This document shows, piece by piece, positions 40,026 through 51,863 of a stretch of 64,000 nucleotides of DNA. The position numbers and the translations under genes are program-made. Positions within the stretch are counted from its first letter, which is position 1, and each line of letters starts with the position of its first letter. This stretch comes from Leishmania panamensis (Eukaryota; Euglenozoa; Kinetoplastea; Trypanosomatida; Trypanosomatidae), in NCBI RefSeq assembly GCF_000755165.1, contig NC_025869.1, forward strand, positions 474,287 through 538,286, in the 5' to 3' direction. The notes below the pieces were generated by a model. It did no database searches, had not been told where the DNA came from, and saw only the letters and a program-made list of their open reading frames with translations.

Positions 40026-41025
40026 TCATGAAGGGGTACGTGAAGCAGAAGATCGCACCACACATACCGCAGCCCCATTCCTGGTCAAGATCACATTTGC
40101 ACTCGGCTTCAGAAAGTGCGCGCACCGACCACCCCCGCACTGCACCTCGCTTCTACGGCGGATGCTCATGTAGCCGTCCTCACCCCACCATGACCCCCAA
40201 GTATTTCGAATGATCCAGTAGCCCTTACCAGACCGGTAGTCGTCCCTGTAACCAAGCTGCAGGGCGTGACTGTGTGTGATGTTCTCGGTGTAATCGAAAC
40301 CGTCAAAAATGCCTCCAGCGTAGCTTGACCACGTTGAAACATTCACAATGACGGCGATTGGCCCCTAGAGTGCGGCGGTATCCATCAATGGCTCTTGGTT
40401 CTTAGCTGGTAGCTAGACTTAGGACCCCTAGGGTACTTTGCTCTCGATCTGAGCATACACCTGCCTTACCGTTGAATGCCGAGTAGAGATACGCTCACTC
40501 CTCAGTGATGGTGCCCCTCTGAAGCACATAATCGTAGCTCAGAAATTGGATGGCGATCTCCCAGCCGCCTACCCCACCACTGCGGCGGGGTTCGGTGGGC
40601 ACGCCGTGACCTGCTGTTGAATGAACACGTGTAGCTGGTCAGTCGCGATAGCCCAGTGGGACCCTGTCAACGCGACCGCCAAATGTTCCTAACAGATGCC
40701 GCAGTGTCCCTGATTCCTCACTGTGGTGAGCATGGGCGACATATGGTAGCAATAGTCCACCTGACGGGGAAGAAGAGCGAGAGGCGCGAAGGTAGGACCG
40801 CCGTAGCAACAGACGAAAGAGAACCCTTCAGCATCAGTGTGCAAGCGCCGTTGAGCGCAGTAATCTCAGCATGCGTCCAGTTCGACATCTCGTTGACCCC
40901 ATACCGAGACAATATATGGCCCTCTTTGTCGGACTACTTCACCTCACAAGTGCGGCGCTCGAATATCTTGCGATGTATCAAGCACTGCTTCGCACTGTAC
41001 TGGTTTCCGAACAGGTGAATTTAGA
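40026..41025 (-). pseudogene. Decayed papain-family (C1) cysteine peptidase
   Basis: Read on the minus strand from 41025, three frames carry in order: an I29 propeptide (FGNQYSAKQCLIHRKIFERR, then a stop, then RYGVNEMSNWTHAEITALNG); the catalytic-Cys block TTVRNQGHCGIC (Cys codon 40694-40692) followed by a TAG at 40691-40689 where papains have Trp; GSHWAIATDQLH; GGWEIAIQFLSYDYVLQRGT near 40540; then NVSTWSSYAGGIFDGFDYTE, the His block SHALQLGYRD (one residue short of the usual H-A-V-x-L-V-G-Y) and the Asn block YWIIRNTWGSWWGEDGYMSI. Frameshifts and at least three stops make it non-functional. It once encoded a cathepsin-L-like peptidase with the usual Cys-His-Asn triad. Confidence 0.85.
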
Positions 41026-41504
41026 GGGTCAAATGAATGAGCGGCGACGCACGCTCCATTAGCACAGAGATCTATGGATAGGGCCTAGAAAACCCCCAAG
41101 AGTATGGAGAAACAAAGTTCCAAACCTGATGATATAATGAAAATCGAAAGAAGTGGTGTGTATTCTGTGATTGGTGAAAATAAAAAGAGAGAAAACCGGA
41201 AGGGGTGAGCACAGTGGACGCGAGGAATACTCAGGAAATCGAGAGCTTGGTACCCTATCAATCCCCCGCTATAGATACACTCGGGTAAGGGAAAGGCACC
41301 AATAGCATTCAGAACAGGATTGAATAGCATGAGATCCGTCGGACTGCAAAAGCACGAGGCGTCTGCTCGTACATTATTTTCCCTGTTTGTAGGGAAGAGG
41401 TAGGGCCATTGCGCTGTCAGTGATCTTACAGTCTGCTGTACTCTTCAGAATACCCGAAAGAGACACATCTAATAAGCACAAAAAAAAATCTACTCTACAA
41501 TGCG
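41026..41504. other. Spacer, nothing identified
   Basis: AT-richer sequence between the pseudogene and the coiled-coil gene; it would be the 3' UTR of the latter. No gene or repeat seen. Confidence 0.45.
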
Positions 41505-43385
41505 TCATGTTGTGGCCTGCAAAATGGAAAGAGCTGTGAGCAGTTCATCCAGTTGTATCTGAAAACGCTTGATTTGCGTGTTTTTTTGCTCGAGTAGTAA
41601 ATCAGTCTTCTCCTTTTGAATCTTCTTCTCCAGCTCGGCTACACGTTGCATTTCTAGAAGCTCATGTGTTTTCTCCTCCTCTTTTTGAGAATACCGCTTC
41701 TCCAAATAGCAAAGCCTCTCTCCAATGGCAATCAGGGAGGCATCGTAGCCTTTTTCCTCGACAATTCGAGATAATCTGGAAGCCAAGTTGGCTCCGTTAT
41801 CCGACTTTGAGCACTTGGAAATCTCCAGCAGCTGAGATTTATGACTGGCCTCGAGGCGACTCAGCTCCTCATTATGGGCAGAGCGCAGCTTCTGTATCTG
41901 AAGAGCGAAGTTAGCTTTCACCTCGGCAAGTCTAGCATCCCATTCAGCGTGTATGCTGTCGAGCTTTCCCTGAAGCATGCTGCTGCGTTGCTTGTGCTCC
42001 CAAATGCCTGTGCGGAGTTGCTCAATGACTGATTGAAGGTGTGTAGTTTCAACCTCGTGAGGTGAAGGACCCTTGAGACCCTGCCCCCCAGGCTTGTCTG
42101 TGTTGCCAGTTGCGTCTGCCTGGTGCTTGGGATTAATTGTTACCGCCTTCGCCGGTTCACCACTGTCTATGGCTGAAGAAACAGTAGCACTTCCGATTGC
42201 ACGGCGAAGCTCGAGGTTCTCTCGTTCGAGAATCCGAATACGTCTTCGCAGCTCGGGATCATCCTTTGGGATTTCCAAACGCTGTTGTAACTCAGTGATT
42301 GTACTTTGGTAGCGCTCGCACACTTCCTTCGTTTCTGTGCGCAACTCTTCCATCGCTCTCTTAGTAAACTCGTCCTTTTCAAGCAAGGCAGCCTCTAATA
42401 GATGAATTCGACTTGCTTGCTTCTTCAGACGCAGCGTGTTGCCGCTACCCGCTTGGCAACTGCTGATAAGTTCGCTGATGCTCTCTTTCTTATGGTGTAA
42501 AGCCATCTCTAAATCCCGCACTTGGATTCGCAGGCTGTCTACTTCGCGCAGCAAATTGTTCTCTCGGCTATGCGAGACCCTCCTCTCAGACTCTAAGCGG
42601 GCAACCTCCGAGTGCAACGCGTCGATCGTGCCTTTCTGAATGTTGTGAACACGCTGTGACTCACGCAGCTTCGCCACCGTATCTTCGCTCCTATTGTGCT
42701 CTTCTCTCACCACAGCCACGTTAGCGATTTCAGCGCTGTTAACATGAATAGGAGCGTCACCCTTAGACCGAGTCAGGTCGTTTCTCTCTTGCAGCAGTAT
42801 AGCGCATCGCCTTTTTTCCGTCTCCAAATTGGCTTGAAGCTCCTCGATTTGTGCTTGGAGATTTGCGATCTTGGCAGAGTCATTTGATGCATGCATGTTA
42901 GATCTTGTCGCAAAGTCTTGCTGTGCACTGAGAAGCAAGCTATGCTTTGCCTCTAGGTGTTCGAAATCATGCTCCAGTTTCTTGCATCGACTCGCGATCT
43001 CCTTCTTTTCTCTCAGGAGTGCCTCGTTGTCCCGCTGTAGTGTGACAATTATCTTCTCCTGGGTTTCCATTTCCTTTCGCACAGCATCGAAGTTTCCGTG
43101 ACCTATTGCACTAATATCATAAGAACTTTCTATGGGCCCTGTGGAAGACCTCAAAGCCGCTTCTCTTTTAGCGCTCACCCTCTCTACATTGGGTGCAAGC
43201 GTAGCAGCTAAGTCTGATAAATGCTTACATCCTGAAGCAGATGAGACCTCATGTTCTGTAGAAGTAGGCGTGTTTCTCACATTGCTATCCATGACGTCTA
43301 ATTGTTCATTTGCAGCATCCATAGCTACAGAAGAAAGGCTTGGTGTGGTCATTGCATTGCTTATAGCTCGCCTACCCTTAAACAT
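41505..43385 (-). CDS. Coiled-coil protein, possibly CEP162-like
   Basis: 626 residues from MFKGRRAISNAM. Apart from a Ser/Thr-rich first 100 residues it is nearly all coiled coil, broken near residue 420-445 by a Gly/Pro/Asn linker. Segments such as LKKQASRIHLLEAALLEKDE and LRRRIRILERENLELRRAIG, then IGERLCYLEKRYSQKEEE near the C-terminus, recall the centriolar/transition-zone protein CEP162, which links axonemal microtubules to the transition zone. The similarity is by eye and coiled coils mislead, so treat the name as tentative. Start set at the first true ATG. The coding sequence is visibly less GC-rich than the genes below 40 kb. Confidence 0.6.
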   Translation of the reverse strand: MFKGRRAISNAMTTPSLSSVAMDAANEQLDVMDSNVRNTPTSTEHEVSSASGCKHLSDLAATLAPNVERVSAKREAALRSSTGPIESSYDISAIGHGNFDAVRKEMETQEKIIVTLQRDNEALLREKKEIASRCKKLEHDFEHLEAKHSLLLSAQQDFATRSNMHASNDSAKIANLQAQIEELQANLETEKRRCAILLQERNDLTRSKGDAPIHVNSAEIANVAVVREEHNRSEDTVAKLRESQRVHNIQKGTIDALHSEVARLESERRVSHSRENNLLREVDSLRIQVRDLEMALHHKKESISELISSCQAGSGNTLRLKKQASRIHLLEAALLEKDEFTKRAMEELRTETKEVCERYQSTITELQQRLEIPKDDPELRRRIRILERENLELRRAIGSATVSSAIDSGEPAKAVTINPKHQADATGNTDKPGGQGLKGPSPHEVETTHLQSVIEQLRTGIWEHKQRSSMLQGKLDSIHAEWDARLAEVKANFALQIQKLRSAHNEELSRLEASHKSQLLEISKCSKSDNGANLASRLSRIVEEKGYDASLIAIGERLCYLEKRYSQKEEEKTHELLEMQRVAELEKKIQKEKTDLLLEQKNTQIKRFQIQLDELLTALSILQATT

Positions 43386-43788
43386 ATAAAACAAAGGAGG
43401 AGACTCAGGGGTTGTCTTTTAGGGGAAAGAAACAAATGTCACATTGTAAATCCGACAAGCATTCAAGAGAAGAAGTGAAAAATATGGCGCAAGTCATGTC
43501 GTTCACCTTTTGAGGCAACTGTGTCCCGGTGGTCACTTCACCGTAGATTCAAACAGGTCATTAATTTGCAGCCTTTGGGTACTGATCCTGAGGGTTTCTT
43601 TTTTATCTTTGTTCGTCGGTCGCGTTGATTTCGGAGGAATTTCATACTCCGAGTTTCATTTCGTCGAGGTACGGAGCTTAGCGCGTATAAGTTGAATAGA
43701 GGGCCAAACATAGTCAGTGAAGAGGTAAAATTATAGTCGCACGGCTTCATAGATAGATCCACGTAATTCAAAGTCTAGCCACTCGATA
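43386..43788. other. Spacer between two coiled-coil genes
   Basis: About 400 bases, no gene seen. AT-richer than elsewhere; it has a T-rich tract near 43588-43605 on the plus strand. Confidence 0.45.
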
Positions 43789-45189
43789 CTACTCGTAGAA
43801 ACCATGTCTTTCCAGACGAGCTTTTTGTACAAATCTCAGATAGTCATCGATTACAGTGACTTTACGCACAGGATCACATTCTTCGCCGGCCCTGGCCAGC
43901 ACCCGTTTCACCACAGTGGCGTTGGAAACGAGCTTCGACAAATACTGCACTTCGCCTAGAATCCGTTGCCTTTCTGTTGAAGCATCACGCACCTCATTCT
44001 CAAGGCTTTCTATTGACAATTGCACACGTGTGAGTTTCTCTTGTTGGATTTTTTCTTCGGAAAGTAACGAATGATATGCTTGCTCAGCTGCTACAGTAAG
44101 CTTCACTTTTGAATCGTCGTTTGCTGCCCGCTCCATGAGCAGTGAGCACAGTTGTTCGTAGTTTCCGATATCTCTCTCAAGAAGCTCCTGCTCTGCTGCG
44201 TACTCTTGTGCTTTTCGATGCAGTGTCCGGAGAGCATCTGTTTTTGCGTTCACTAGACCATTCGCATCATCTGCAGCTTCTCTAGAGTTCTGTGAAAATG
44301 CCTCCATAGAGCAGTTACATACAGCTATTTGTGAGTTTAGATTTCTCACCTTTTCCATCAGACTTGCAGCGTCCTCATCAACAGCAACCTTTTTTCTTCT
44401 CAGACGCTCGCTGGATTGCTGCAACTCATGAAGCCCTTGCCTTATGCTCGCGGCGAGAGCCTCATCCCTTTCATCTGAAATCAACACAGTCGCGCTATCC
44501 TGAAACCGCAAAAGTGTCGTGCTTTCAGCTGTGATACGCAGTGCCTCCGCTTCCATAGTTAGGTCCCTCAAGCGCTTCTGAACCTCAAAGAGCATTGCTT
44601 GTGTATCGGCGACAGCATTCCTCAACGCTAACTCGCGAGCATAAGATCTCTCCTCGTCGGCATTGGTGCACTGAAGCTCATATCGGGGAACATCAATGCC
44701 CCTTTTAAGTAAAGGGGCTAACACCCAATCATGCAAGCATACCACCGTGCGCCACAGACGGAACAAGTGTAGCAGTTCAGCTTCGCATTGATTCTCCTCT
44801 ACCCCAAGACGATAATCCCCATTGGTAGGCACCTCCGTTTTTTCGTTGGCCCCAAAGATGTTGGTGATCTCCTTTGATACAGTGCACATATCAGCCTCCA
44901 CGGCCGTAAAACAGTCTCTTTTCGCTTCCACAAACCGTCGATAGCGCTGCAGACACTCTACTTCTACCTGCTCCTCCTCGCCAGAACTTTTGAGTACTTG
45001 CACTACTTCATCATTAGTTGGAGGATACACTGAAAAACTGCCAGCTAGACACTTCGCGCTTGCCACTGATGAGATCAGCCGCTGCTCTTGGTCGTGCCTC
45101 TTTGCAGATGTTTCCTTTATTTTAGACAAGACGCTTTGAATGTTCTTGCAAACAGAAGCCAGTTCAGTTTGTGCAGTGGTGGTAGACAT
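43789..45189 (-). CDS. Coiled-coil protein, first gene of the minus-strand cluster
   Basis: 466 residues from MSTTTAQTELASVCKNIQSV. Almost entirely alpha-helical with long heptad regions at ~215-310 and 330-430 (RKKVAVDEDAASLMEKVRNL; EKIQQEKLTRVQLSIESLEN). No membrane segment or known enzymatic motif; not recognised. The upstream open frame to 45315 is leader-like and Cys/Leu-rich, so the ATG at 45189 is preferred. As the first minus-strand gene beside the strand-switch region it would be the promoter-proximal member of its polycistron. A cytoskeletal or flagellar role is a guess from composition. Confidence 0.65.
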   Translation of the reverse strand: MSTTTAQTELASVCKNIQSVLSKIKETSAKRHDQEQRLISSVASAKCLAGSFSVYPPTNDEVVQVLKSSGEEEQVEVECLQRYRRFVEAKRDCFTAVEADMCTVSKEITNIFGANEKTEVPTNGDYRLGVEENQCEAELLHLFRLWRTVVCLHDWVLAPLLKRGIDVPRYELQCTNADEERSYARELALRNAVADTQAMLFEVQKRLRDLTMEAEALRITAESTTLLRFQDSATVLISDERDEALAASIRQGLHELQQSSERLRRKKVAVDEDAASLMEKVRNLNSQIAVCNCSMEAFSQNSREAADDANGLVNAKTDALRTLHRKAQEYAAEQELLERDIGNYEQLCSLLMERAANDDSKVKLTVAAEQAYHSLLSEEKIQQEKLTRVQLSIESLENEVRDASTERQRILGEVQYLSKLVSNATVVKRVLARAGEECDPVRKVTVIDDYLRFVQKARLERHGFYE

Positions 45190-46434
45190 ATTATTGCTGG
45201 CCGCTACGCAGAACTCGAGATGAACCCGCAAACGCAAGGGGGAAAAAGAAGTGAAAGACCGAAGTGTTAACAAGATAAGGTGTGTGGGTTCATAGCAGCA
45301 AGAGTTGTGGCGCATCCAACCATGTGCTCTACCGGAAGAGCTTTCCGGAAGTGAAGAAGGCGACTTTCACCGTCGTGATGATTAAAAATCTGCGCGAGCA
45401 CTCCGAGCTTTGGCTCGCCTACCCCCTTTGAGCTCGAGGCGTTGCTCTCAGCCACCTCACTCGTAACTGCCCCTCCCCACCCACTCCCCTTGACCGCTTT
45501 TAGCCGCACAGCTTTCCAGGTAAGGGTATGTCTCTTCGCTGCACCCCGAAATTATTTGACCGTGCGCAGTTGAAAAGCGTGACGCATAGCTTGGTCGACT
45601 CACAACCCGACGGCCCGCAGGTGAACTCACCCGTGCATCACGCAAGGTTTCCGCAGAAATCACTATGAGCCGCCACAAAAATACGCCTGCGAGCACTTTC
45701 CCACCGGGGCGGTGCTCCCCAAGCGGCCCCGCGAAAACCACCCCCAGAAACCGACAACCCGAACCCAAAGCAACCTTTCACTTGCCAGGAAACTAAGAAA
45801 ACACCGCGACAAGCACCCCCAAAAGCAAAACCCCTAAGAGGAAATGATTTATGACCCCGCAAGTGCCTCAACGAATGCGGGCCGCTCTTTTCGCTGTTGG
45901 GGGCCCGTCCCCCCTCGCGGGGGGGCAAGGGCCGGGCGCCCCCCCCCGGCGCGCAGCCCCCAGCCAACCCCGGACCCCACCGACCGCACAGGCGAACGCA
46001 AACGACCCAAGCAAGGGAAAAAAGCCCGCGCCGCCCGCGGCCGGGGCGGCCGCTGTGCACCTCGGGCTGCAAAGCCCCCCGAAGCCTTTCCAGCACCCGG
46101 AAGGCGCCCGGGGACGCAACCCTTTCAGCGCCCGCAAAAACCGGGGCGGCGGCACGGCAATATTTTCACACCAGAAAGAAGGCGCGAAACCCCGAAGGGT
46201 CACATGGAAGCCGCGGCTGGGGACCCGCCCGTCGAAGGGACCATCGCCGAGATGGTCTACCGCGACCCCCCCCGGGGTTCGAGGGTATTGACATGCCCCC
46301 AAAAGCCCTGGCCTGACGACCCCCGCCCACTTCGCGGGCACCCTGGGAGGCCTTCCCCCGCCGCCCTTTGGGAATTTCAACCCCCCCCATCCCGGCTGCG
46401 CCGCGCAGAATGGCCAGACACTGCTGACTAGTTT

Positions 46435-46989
46435 GTGGCCCTGTATGGCGATGCGGGCCTCATGCTGGAGAACGCTCCGGACACGCCTTCACATTTCCAG
46501 AGCGGAATAGCAAGCGCGCCAGACCCGGCGTGGCCCCGGGACGTCGGGGAGGCTATCTTCTGCACAAACCGCATAGCGGATAGCAAGCATAAGTTCCCCA
46601 CCAATTCCATCGCACTGGTTAGTGGAACCCTACTAACCCCGTCAATCCCCACATTCCCGTGGGTGTTTAACAGCTGGAAAGGGGCAAATTGGGGCCATTT
46701 CGGTGAGGCACAAAACGCTGCGAGGCCGTTGGGAAAAGCCACTCCGGAGGAGCACAAAGCATCGTTCAACCCCGCCCCGCAGCGCGCCATCAAGCGCAGT
46801 TGTCCACATGGCTGTCGAACTCGTGGGGTTATGCGGTGGCCTGCCGGGACGGACGCCGCAGACGAGCAAGCCGCAGATGCACAATCAGCTTACTACGCCA
46901 ACCCGAACAACCACACCTTGCGCACACAAAAATTACGCAAGCATGAGGGGAATCACATCAGGAAATCCCCCAAGGACACCTGGCGCTGA
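46435..46989 (+). pseudogene. Retrotransposon endonuclease/linker remnant
   Basis: 184 residues of open frame within the DIRE. The part VALYGDAGLMLENAPDTPSHF then SGIASAPDPAWPRDVGEA corresponds to the G-D-F-N...T-(P/H)...S-S-P-D-L segment of APE endonucleases, and DSKHKF to the S-D-H motif, with the catalytic Asp changed. Downstream ...FNPAPQRAIKRSCPHG is the usual linker to the reverse transcriptase. Non-functional. Confidence 0.6.
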
Positions 46990-47438
46990 CGGATGTCAAA
47001 GGCCGATCCCGGCCACTCTTCACCATGGCCGGTGCTGCGAACAGTGCGCGCTGCACAAACCATCCCCCCTCTCTGTCAGGCGCCGCCCACCGCTGACGGT
47101 AGCCCTGAATACACCATGAGTTCCAAGCACCGCTTGCTTGCGCAAACCCTATTCCACCGCCCCACAAATCCCCCAGCCACCGACATTTTCATCATCGCCA
47201 CCCACTATTTTTCCCTTCAGAGACATGATTACACCCGGGCCAACGCCTTCCCTCATCCCAGAGGCGCCCACACCCAAGTCCTCCTATCATAATCCTTCCG
47301 TTCCGCACGGTCCGCCGACACACGAGGCCCACCGACTTCACCACCACCCCCTTACCTTTTCTCCGCCGAAGACGCGCCAAGCACGTACGCCCGCTCTTTT
47401 CTTTCCTTCCCGACGGGGTGTGGCGTGACAGCAATTGA

Positions 47439-48400
47439 ATGAACATAAACAGGCGAGAGGGAACAGACCGCCTGTTCTCGGGCAAAGAGCCCGAGGCAGC
47501 CCTGGCTCATCTCGAAGACAGCCGGGCAGCAGGGCCGGATGGCATCCCCAACGAGGCGCAGCGACCCCTTCCCCATGGGACCAAAGCGCACATCTTAACC
47601 CCCATTAAGTGGATGTGGGTTGCCCACCTTGTTCCCCAACAGCAGAAGAATGCGCACGTTTCACCGCCACCAAAACCTGGGAAGCCACAAGAACAACCTC
47701 CGCCGCACCGGCCAATTAGTCCCACCTCCTGCGTCTCCAAACTTATGCGGCACACGACGTTGGCGCGCTTATTTCATGCGCGCCAGCCCCATCTATGCCA
47801 ACATGCGCGTGGGCGTGACTACGCCACGAAAATGGTGCTTTCCAGGATCACAGGGACGGTCGAGATACATAGAAATATCCATTACCACGTGATGATCGCC
47901 AAGTGCCCGGGCAGGGAGCAGCAGGCAACCCACCGAGCAATGCAGACGTTAATAACCGTGGTGGATTTTAGAAAACCCTTCGACAGTATGGATCCCTCGA
48001 TTCTTGCGAACAGACCACAGATTTTCCTCGGCACTCGCTTTTGAAGCACTGGCTCCGAAACTTCCTTGCACACCGCTATGCGCAAACAAAGCTTTGAAAC
48101 CCATTAGGCAAACAGTATGCCCTAAAGGCTTATAGCCTCAAGGAACCGTTCTTTCACCACAGCCATCCCCCCTGCAAGCCACTCCTCTCCCAGAGTTGCT
48201 GGTGGCCTGATTTCCTGACGCCCAGTTCGGCATGTAAGCAGACGACCTGGCCATCACTATTCCATGTCGTGGGCGGAACTCTGACGTAAGGATCGGCAAC
48301 GAGGTCCTGGGAAAAGTTGCAGCGCGATCGAAAGACAGCGGCATGCAGATAAATCTGCAAAAAGGCGAAGCCCTGTTTCGCAGACTCCAAGCAACACAGA
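47439..48400 (+). pseudogene. Reverse transcriptase remnant of the DIRE
   Basis: Open to 48044 in one frame (AAGPDGIPNEAQRPLPHG ... VSPPPKPGKP ... TVVDFRKPFDSMDPSILANR), then continuing in other frames through GCAGACGACCTGGCC (A-D-D-L-A at 48238-48252), preceded by TAA in place of the Tyr codon, to INLQKGEALFRRLQATQTKR. The first catalytic Asp (VDF) and both Asp of the A-D-D box survive as codons, but frameshifts and stops make it inactive. Confidence 0.75.
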
Positions 48401-51400
48401 CGAAGAGAAAGTGTTCGGTCCGCCTCTTCACGAGGGGCACGGGTCCCTGTTTCACTGTTCGGTGGCGGCAAGAATCCCAAGCCTGTTGATTTTCAACCGG
48501 GAACTCGGGCCAAATACAACGCCAAATCGACACATGCACAAAAGCAAGCAGGACTGCAGGGGTGCAGTTGTGTCGTGTTGAAAACCGCCGGTTTTGACCT
48601 TCGTCACGCGATATGAAGCAATTTGTCTTTGGCCATGGCGATCCCAAGCTGGCGTATAGCTCTGCGGCCGGATGGGGGGGACTTTGGGATACGGCAAACC
48701 AAAGATGATTCACCAGCGCTCCCGTCTTCGCCGGCTTGTCACTAGTCTTCTCCCTTCTTTCGATGGAGAATCAGTGCTATTGGAATCCGGCCCCTTTCTC
48801 TCCTGCGCGCCAAAACGTTTCGAAGGGGGCTCCTTCCCCGCAACCAGTCAAAGTTCGCAGAAAGTTGGCGGGCCCTTCTGAAACCCCCTTGGCCTAGCCC
48901 CGTTCCCGCTGGCGAATGGGGTGGGGCGGGTGGCTTTGTTGTTGCGCTGCTTGTTGGGAATGAGCCCACACCCGCGCGAGACCCCACGAAACATCTCCCC
49001 TGCGCACCCTGGCGCTGTGCATTTTCGCATGGCGTGTCTATTGGCATTTATTTGCCTTTAGACCATTCACAGATTGTGGCAGAGGGAAACCTCGCTATTA
49101 CAAAACATGCCGCATCTGTTGACGCCCCCCGTTGTTTCCCTAGAGCACCCTACGCCACAGCTTCGGACGGCAGCCCCCGGTGACACCAGCACTGCCCAGC
49201 CTCCGCCGCCATCCCTCCACCCAACCCTGTTAGCACGACCTCCCGACGAACCGTCACCGAGGACCGTGGCTCCCAGCCAGCAGCCGCAGAGAGGAGAGCA
49301 CTGCTATGCGTAGGGATCTTCAGAAGTTCGTTCCTCCCATTACGGAAACCGTGTCGAGAGAAGGGCTGTTGCTTCTTTACGTGGGCGATGGCCGGTCCCT
49401 TTTGGCTGCGCTGGGCGCATGCCCGTTGCGCCAAACCTCTGCAGTTGAGAGCGAAATCCGGTCCTGCGCACTGTTCTTTGTTAGCAATGGATGGAGAATT
49501 CACCTCCAGTTTGCGTATGCACACGTGAGGGTCTTTTTAACGAGATAACAAACACGGCCGCGGTGGAAGCTGCTGCTGAAAGTCCCCATGTATTACCCAA
49601 AATCAACCCTGGCTGCGCAATTGGCCTTTTCCCCTTCCATGGAAAAGTGCCGGCTAACGAATGGAAGGGGCAACTGGGGGGGGGGGCTCGCATCGATTCT
49701 GTTTGGGTGGCGATCCTTCTTCTGGCCTGTCCTCCCCGGACCTGTTAACGGGAGGGGCCTGGATGGTTCGGGGAAAGTGGGATTGTCGAGGGTTTCTGCT
49801 GTGAACACCCCCGCTTCGGCCGGCTTTTCCGGGCTGAGAGAGGCTGCGCCAACCGTGTTCGTCGGAGCAATCTATTGTAGGTACAAGCTACGGCTTTCGC
49901 GGCGCACTGCAAACAGGAAAGGGGGTCGAGAAATCCCCGCAGGGCTCGAAGGATTCCAGAAACATGTCCGTACCATGGAATCATCCCCGGCAACTCCCGG
50001 GTGTTGCAAACCACGTAACGCCCGCGGGTGGTGGCGGGCCCCCTCTGGTGGGCGGGGCCTGCGCGTACCTGTTAGGCAGCCGGGCGTTCTCCTCCGGTGT
50101 GGGCGGCGGGGCCCTGTGGCGTGCCGGCCCCCCAAACCGGGAGTGTGCCGGAACATGGCGCCGCGCCCTGTTGGCGCACTCTTCCGCCAAGCCCGGTCGC
50201 AAGTTCGACAACCAACCCTATTCTAGGGGAAGGGGGGTCGGTCAGCCGCGTGCTTTTGTGTCCTACCCTTCCCGACTGGCGCACGCGAAGCGCTGTCACG
50301 ACCGGAATGCTCGGTTGTTAGCTCTTCTTTCTTTTTTTGCCAGAGGCGACTTGTTCGGTTCGTGGGGGCCGCGTCGCTTATCAACCCCGCTGCCGAAAAT
50401 GTGGGGGGGATCACGGAAAGAAACCCACACCCGAGACCCCTAAATTATCCGCAGGCTGGGGTTTACGCGCGAAGCAAAAAGGGGTGGCACCCTGAATTAA
50501 AGATGTGTGAAACATATGCCTCTGGCTGGCCATTTTTTGCCGCCTGAAGGGGCCGTCTGTGACTGGCGCCCGTCTTGGCGAAGGGCGCCACAAGCCATGT
50601 CGCCAGGACCGCCGCCACGCCATCACTTTTTTTCAGGAACAGGTGGTTTCTCAGCCACCCGTTGTTTCTTCGGGATTTGCTTTTGTTCAGCGCTGTTCCC
50701 CTTTGAAAAAAGAGCGCCCGCTTACCGCAAACCGGGGGAAAGTGTAAGGTGATGCGCCGCTTTGCTTTTGCCAGGGCGCGTGGAATGGCTTTTTTGGTCC
50801 CCCAGAAACCGCCGCGCGCGTCTCAAAGCCCCAAACGCCAGAACCGGGTTTCTTGAAAGCGGGCTTGCCTTATCAGCCGGTCGTTGTCTGGGGCCTATGG
50901 TCTGGTCTTGGTGCTTTTCTGTGCGGCGTGCGCTTTCGCTCCCGTTTTCGGTTCTTTGGGGGTGGGGCGGAGTCTTCGTTTTGGTTGCGCCTTGGCGTGG
51001 CGGCCCCCCTCCCCCGAAAGCCAAGGCCCAGTAGAGCGCGCAAAAGGCTTTTGCGCGAGTTGAAAAGAGTGTTGGTGACGGGGTTTGGTTCCCGCCAGGC
51101 CGGCCGGTGCGGGGCCCCCCTTCCCGGCGAAACCTTCTTTTCTGCCGCCGCGTAAGGGCCGTGCGGTCGCGGGTGGCGGTTGCTGGCGCTGGCGCCTGCT
51201 CCCCGCCAACCGGCGGTGGCGAAAAGGCAGAATCCCCATAACCCGACAAGTGCGCCGTGGGGTAATAGAAAAAGCAAACGCGGTGATCATGCGCTTTTTG
51301 GCGCCCCCCCGCTAGTCGCCAGGCTTTTTTTTTTGCAGGCGCCCGAAGGCATGCGGGTTTTTCTTCCCCAAATGAGAAAAAAAGAAGAGAAAAGGGAAAG

Positions 51401-51863
51401 CCAAGTAGCAGAAAAAAAAGACACGGACTTTCTCGACACTCAGTTTCCGGGTTTTAAAATTCTTTTTCGGCATTGTTTTCTTCCCTTTCCCCTTGCACGG
51501 GGTGGGGGCGTCGGGCCGCTATTTCCGGAATCACGTGGTTTTCGCGACTGTGTTTTGGCCATGTCGAACCGCCGCGCTCTTCCAAAAGGGGTGCCGGGGA
51601 CCCCTCATAGCGCATGTTTGGTTTTCGTTTGGGATCTTTTCGTTCCCTAAGGCGGTGGCGGTGGGATTGCCCAAGAACACGTAAGGGATAAGGGATAACT
51701 TTCCAAGTCTTTAAGCAGATTTTTGCAGCTTCATTTCGAGAGGTCGGTCCCTTCCATCGGAAAATGTAACACTTCCATCTCTGAGGCGATCAATTGTTTC
51801 CTCCAGTCGCATTCTTCGGCTGCTTTCAAAAATTGCGGTGGTGTCGTTGGGCTGTTGCGGTGG

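Noticed and set aside
45638..46431. Six overlapping open frames of 140-200 residues on both strands
   Set aside because: Pro/Gly/Arg/Ala-rich products of extreme GC content; the only coherent signal is the degenerate endonuclease reading on the plus strand.
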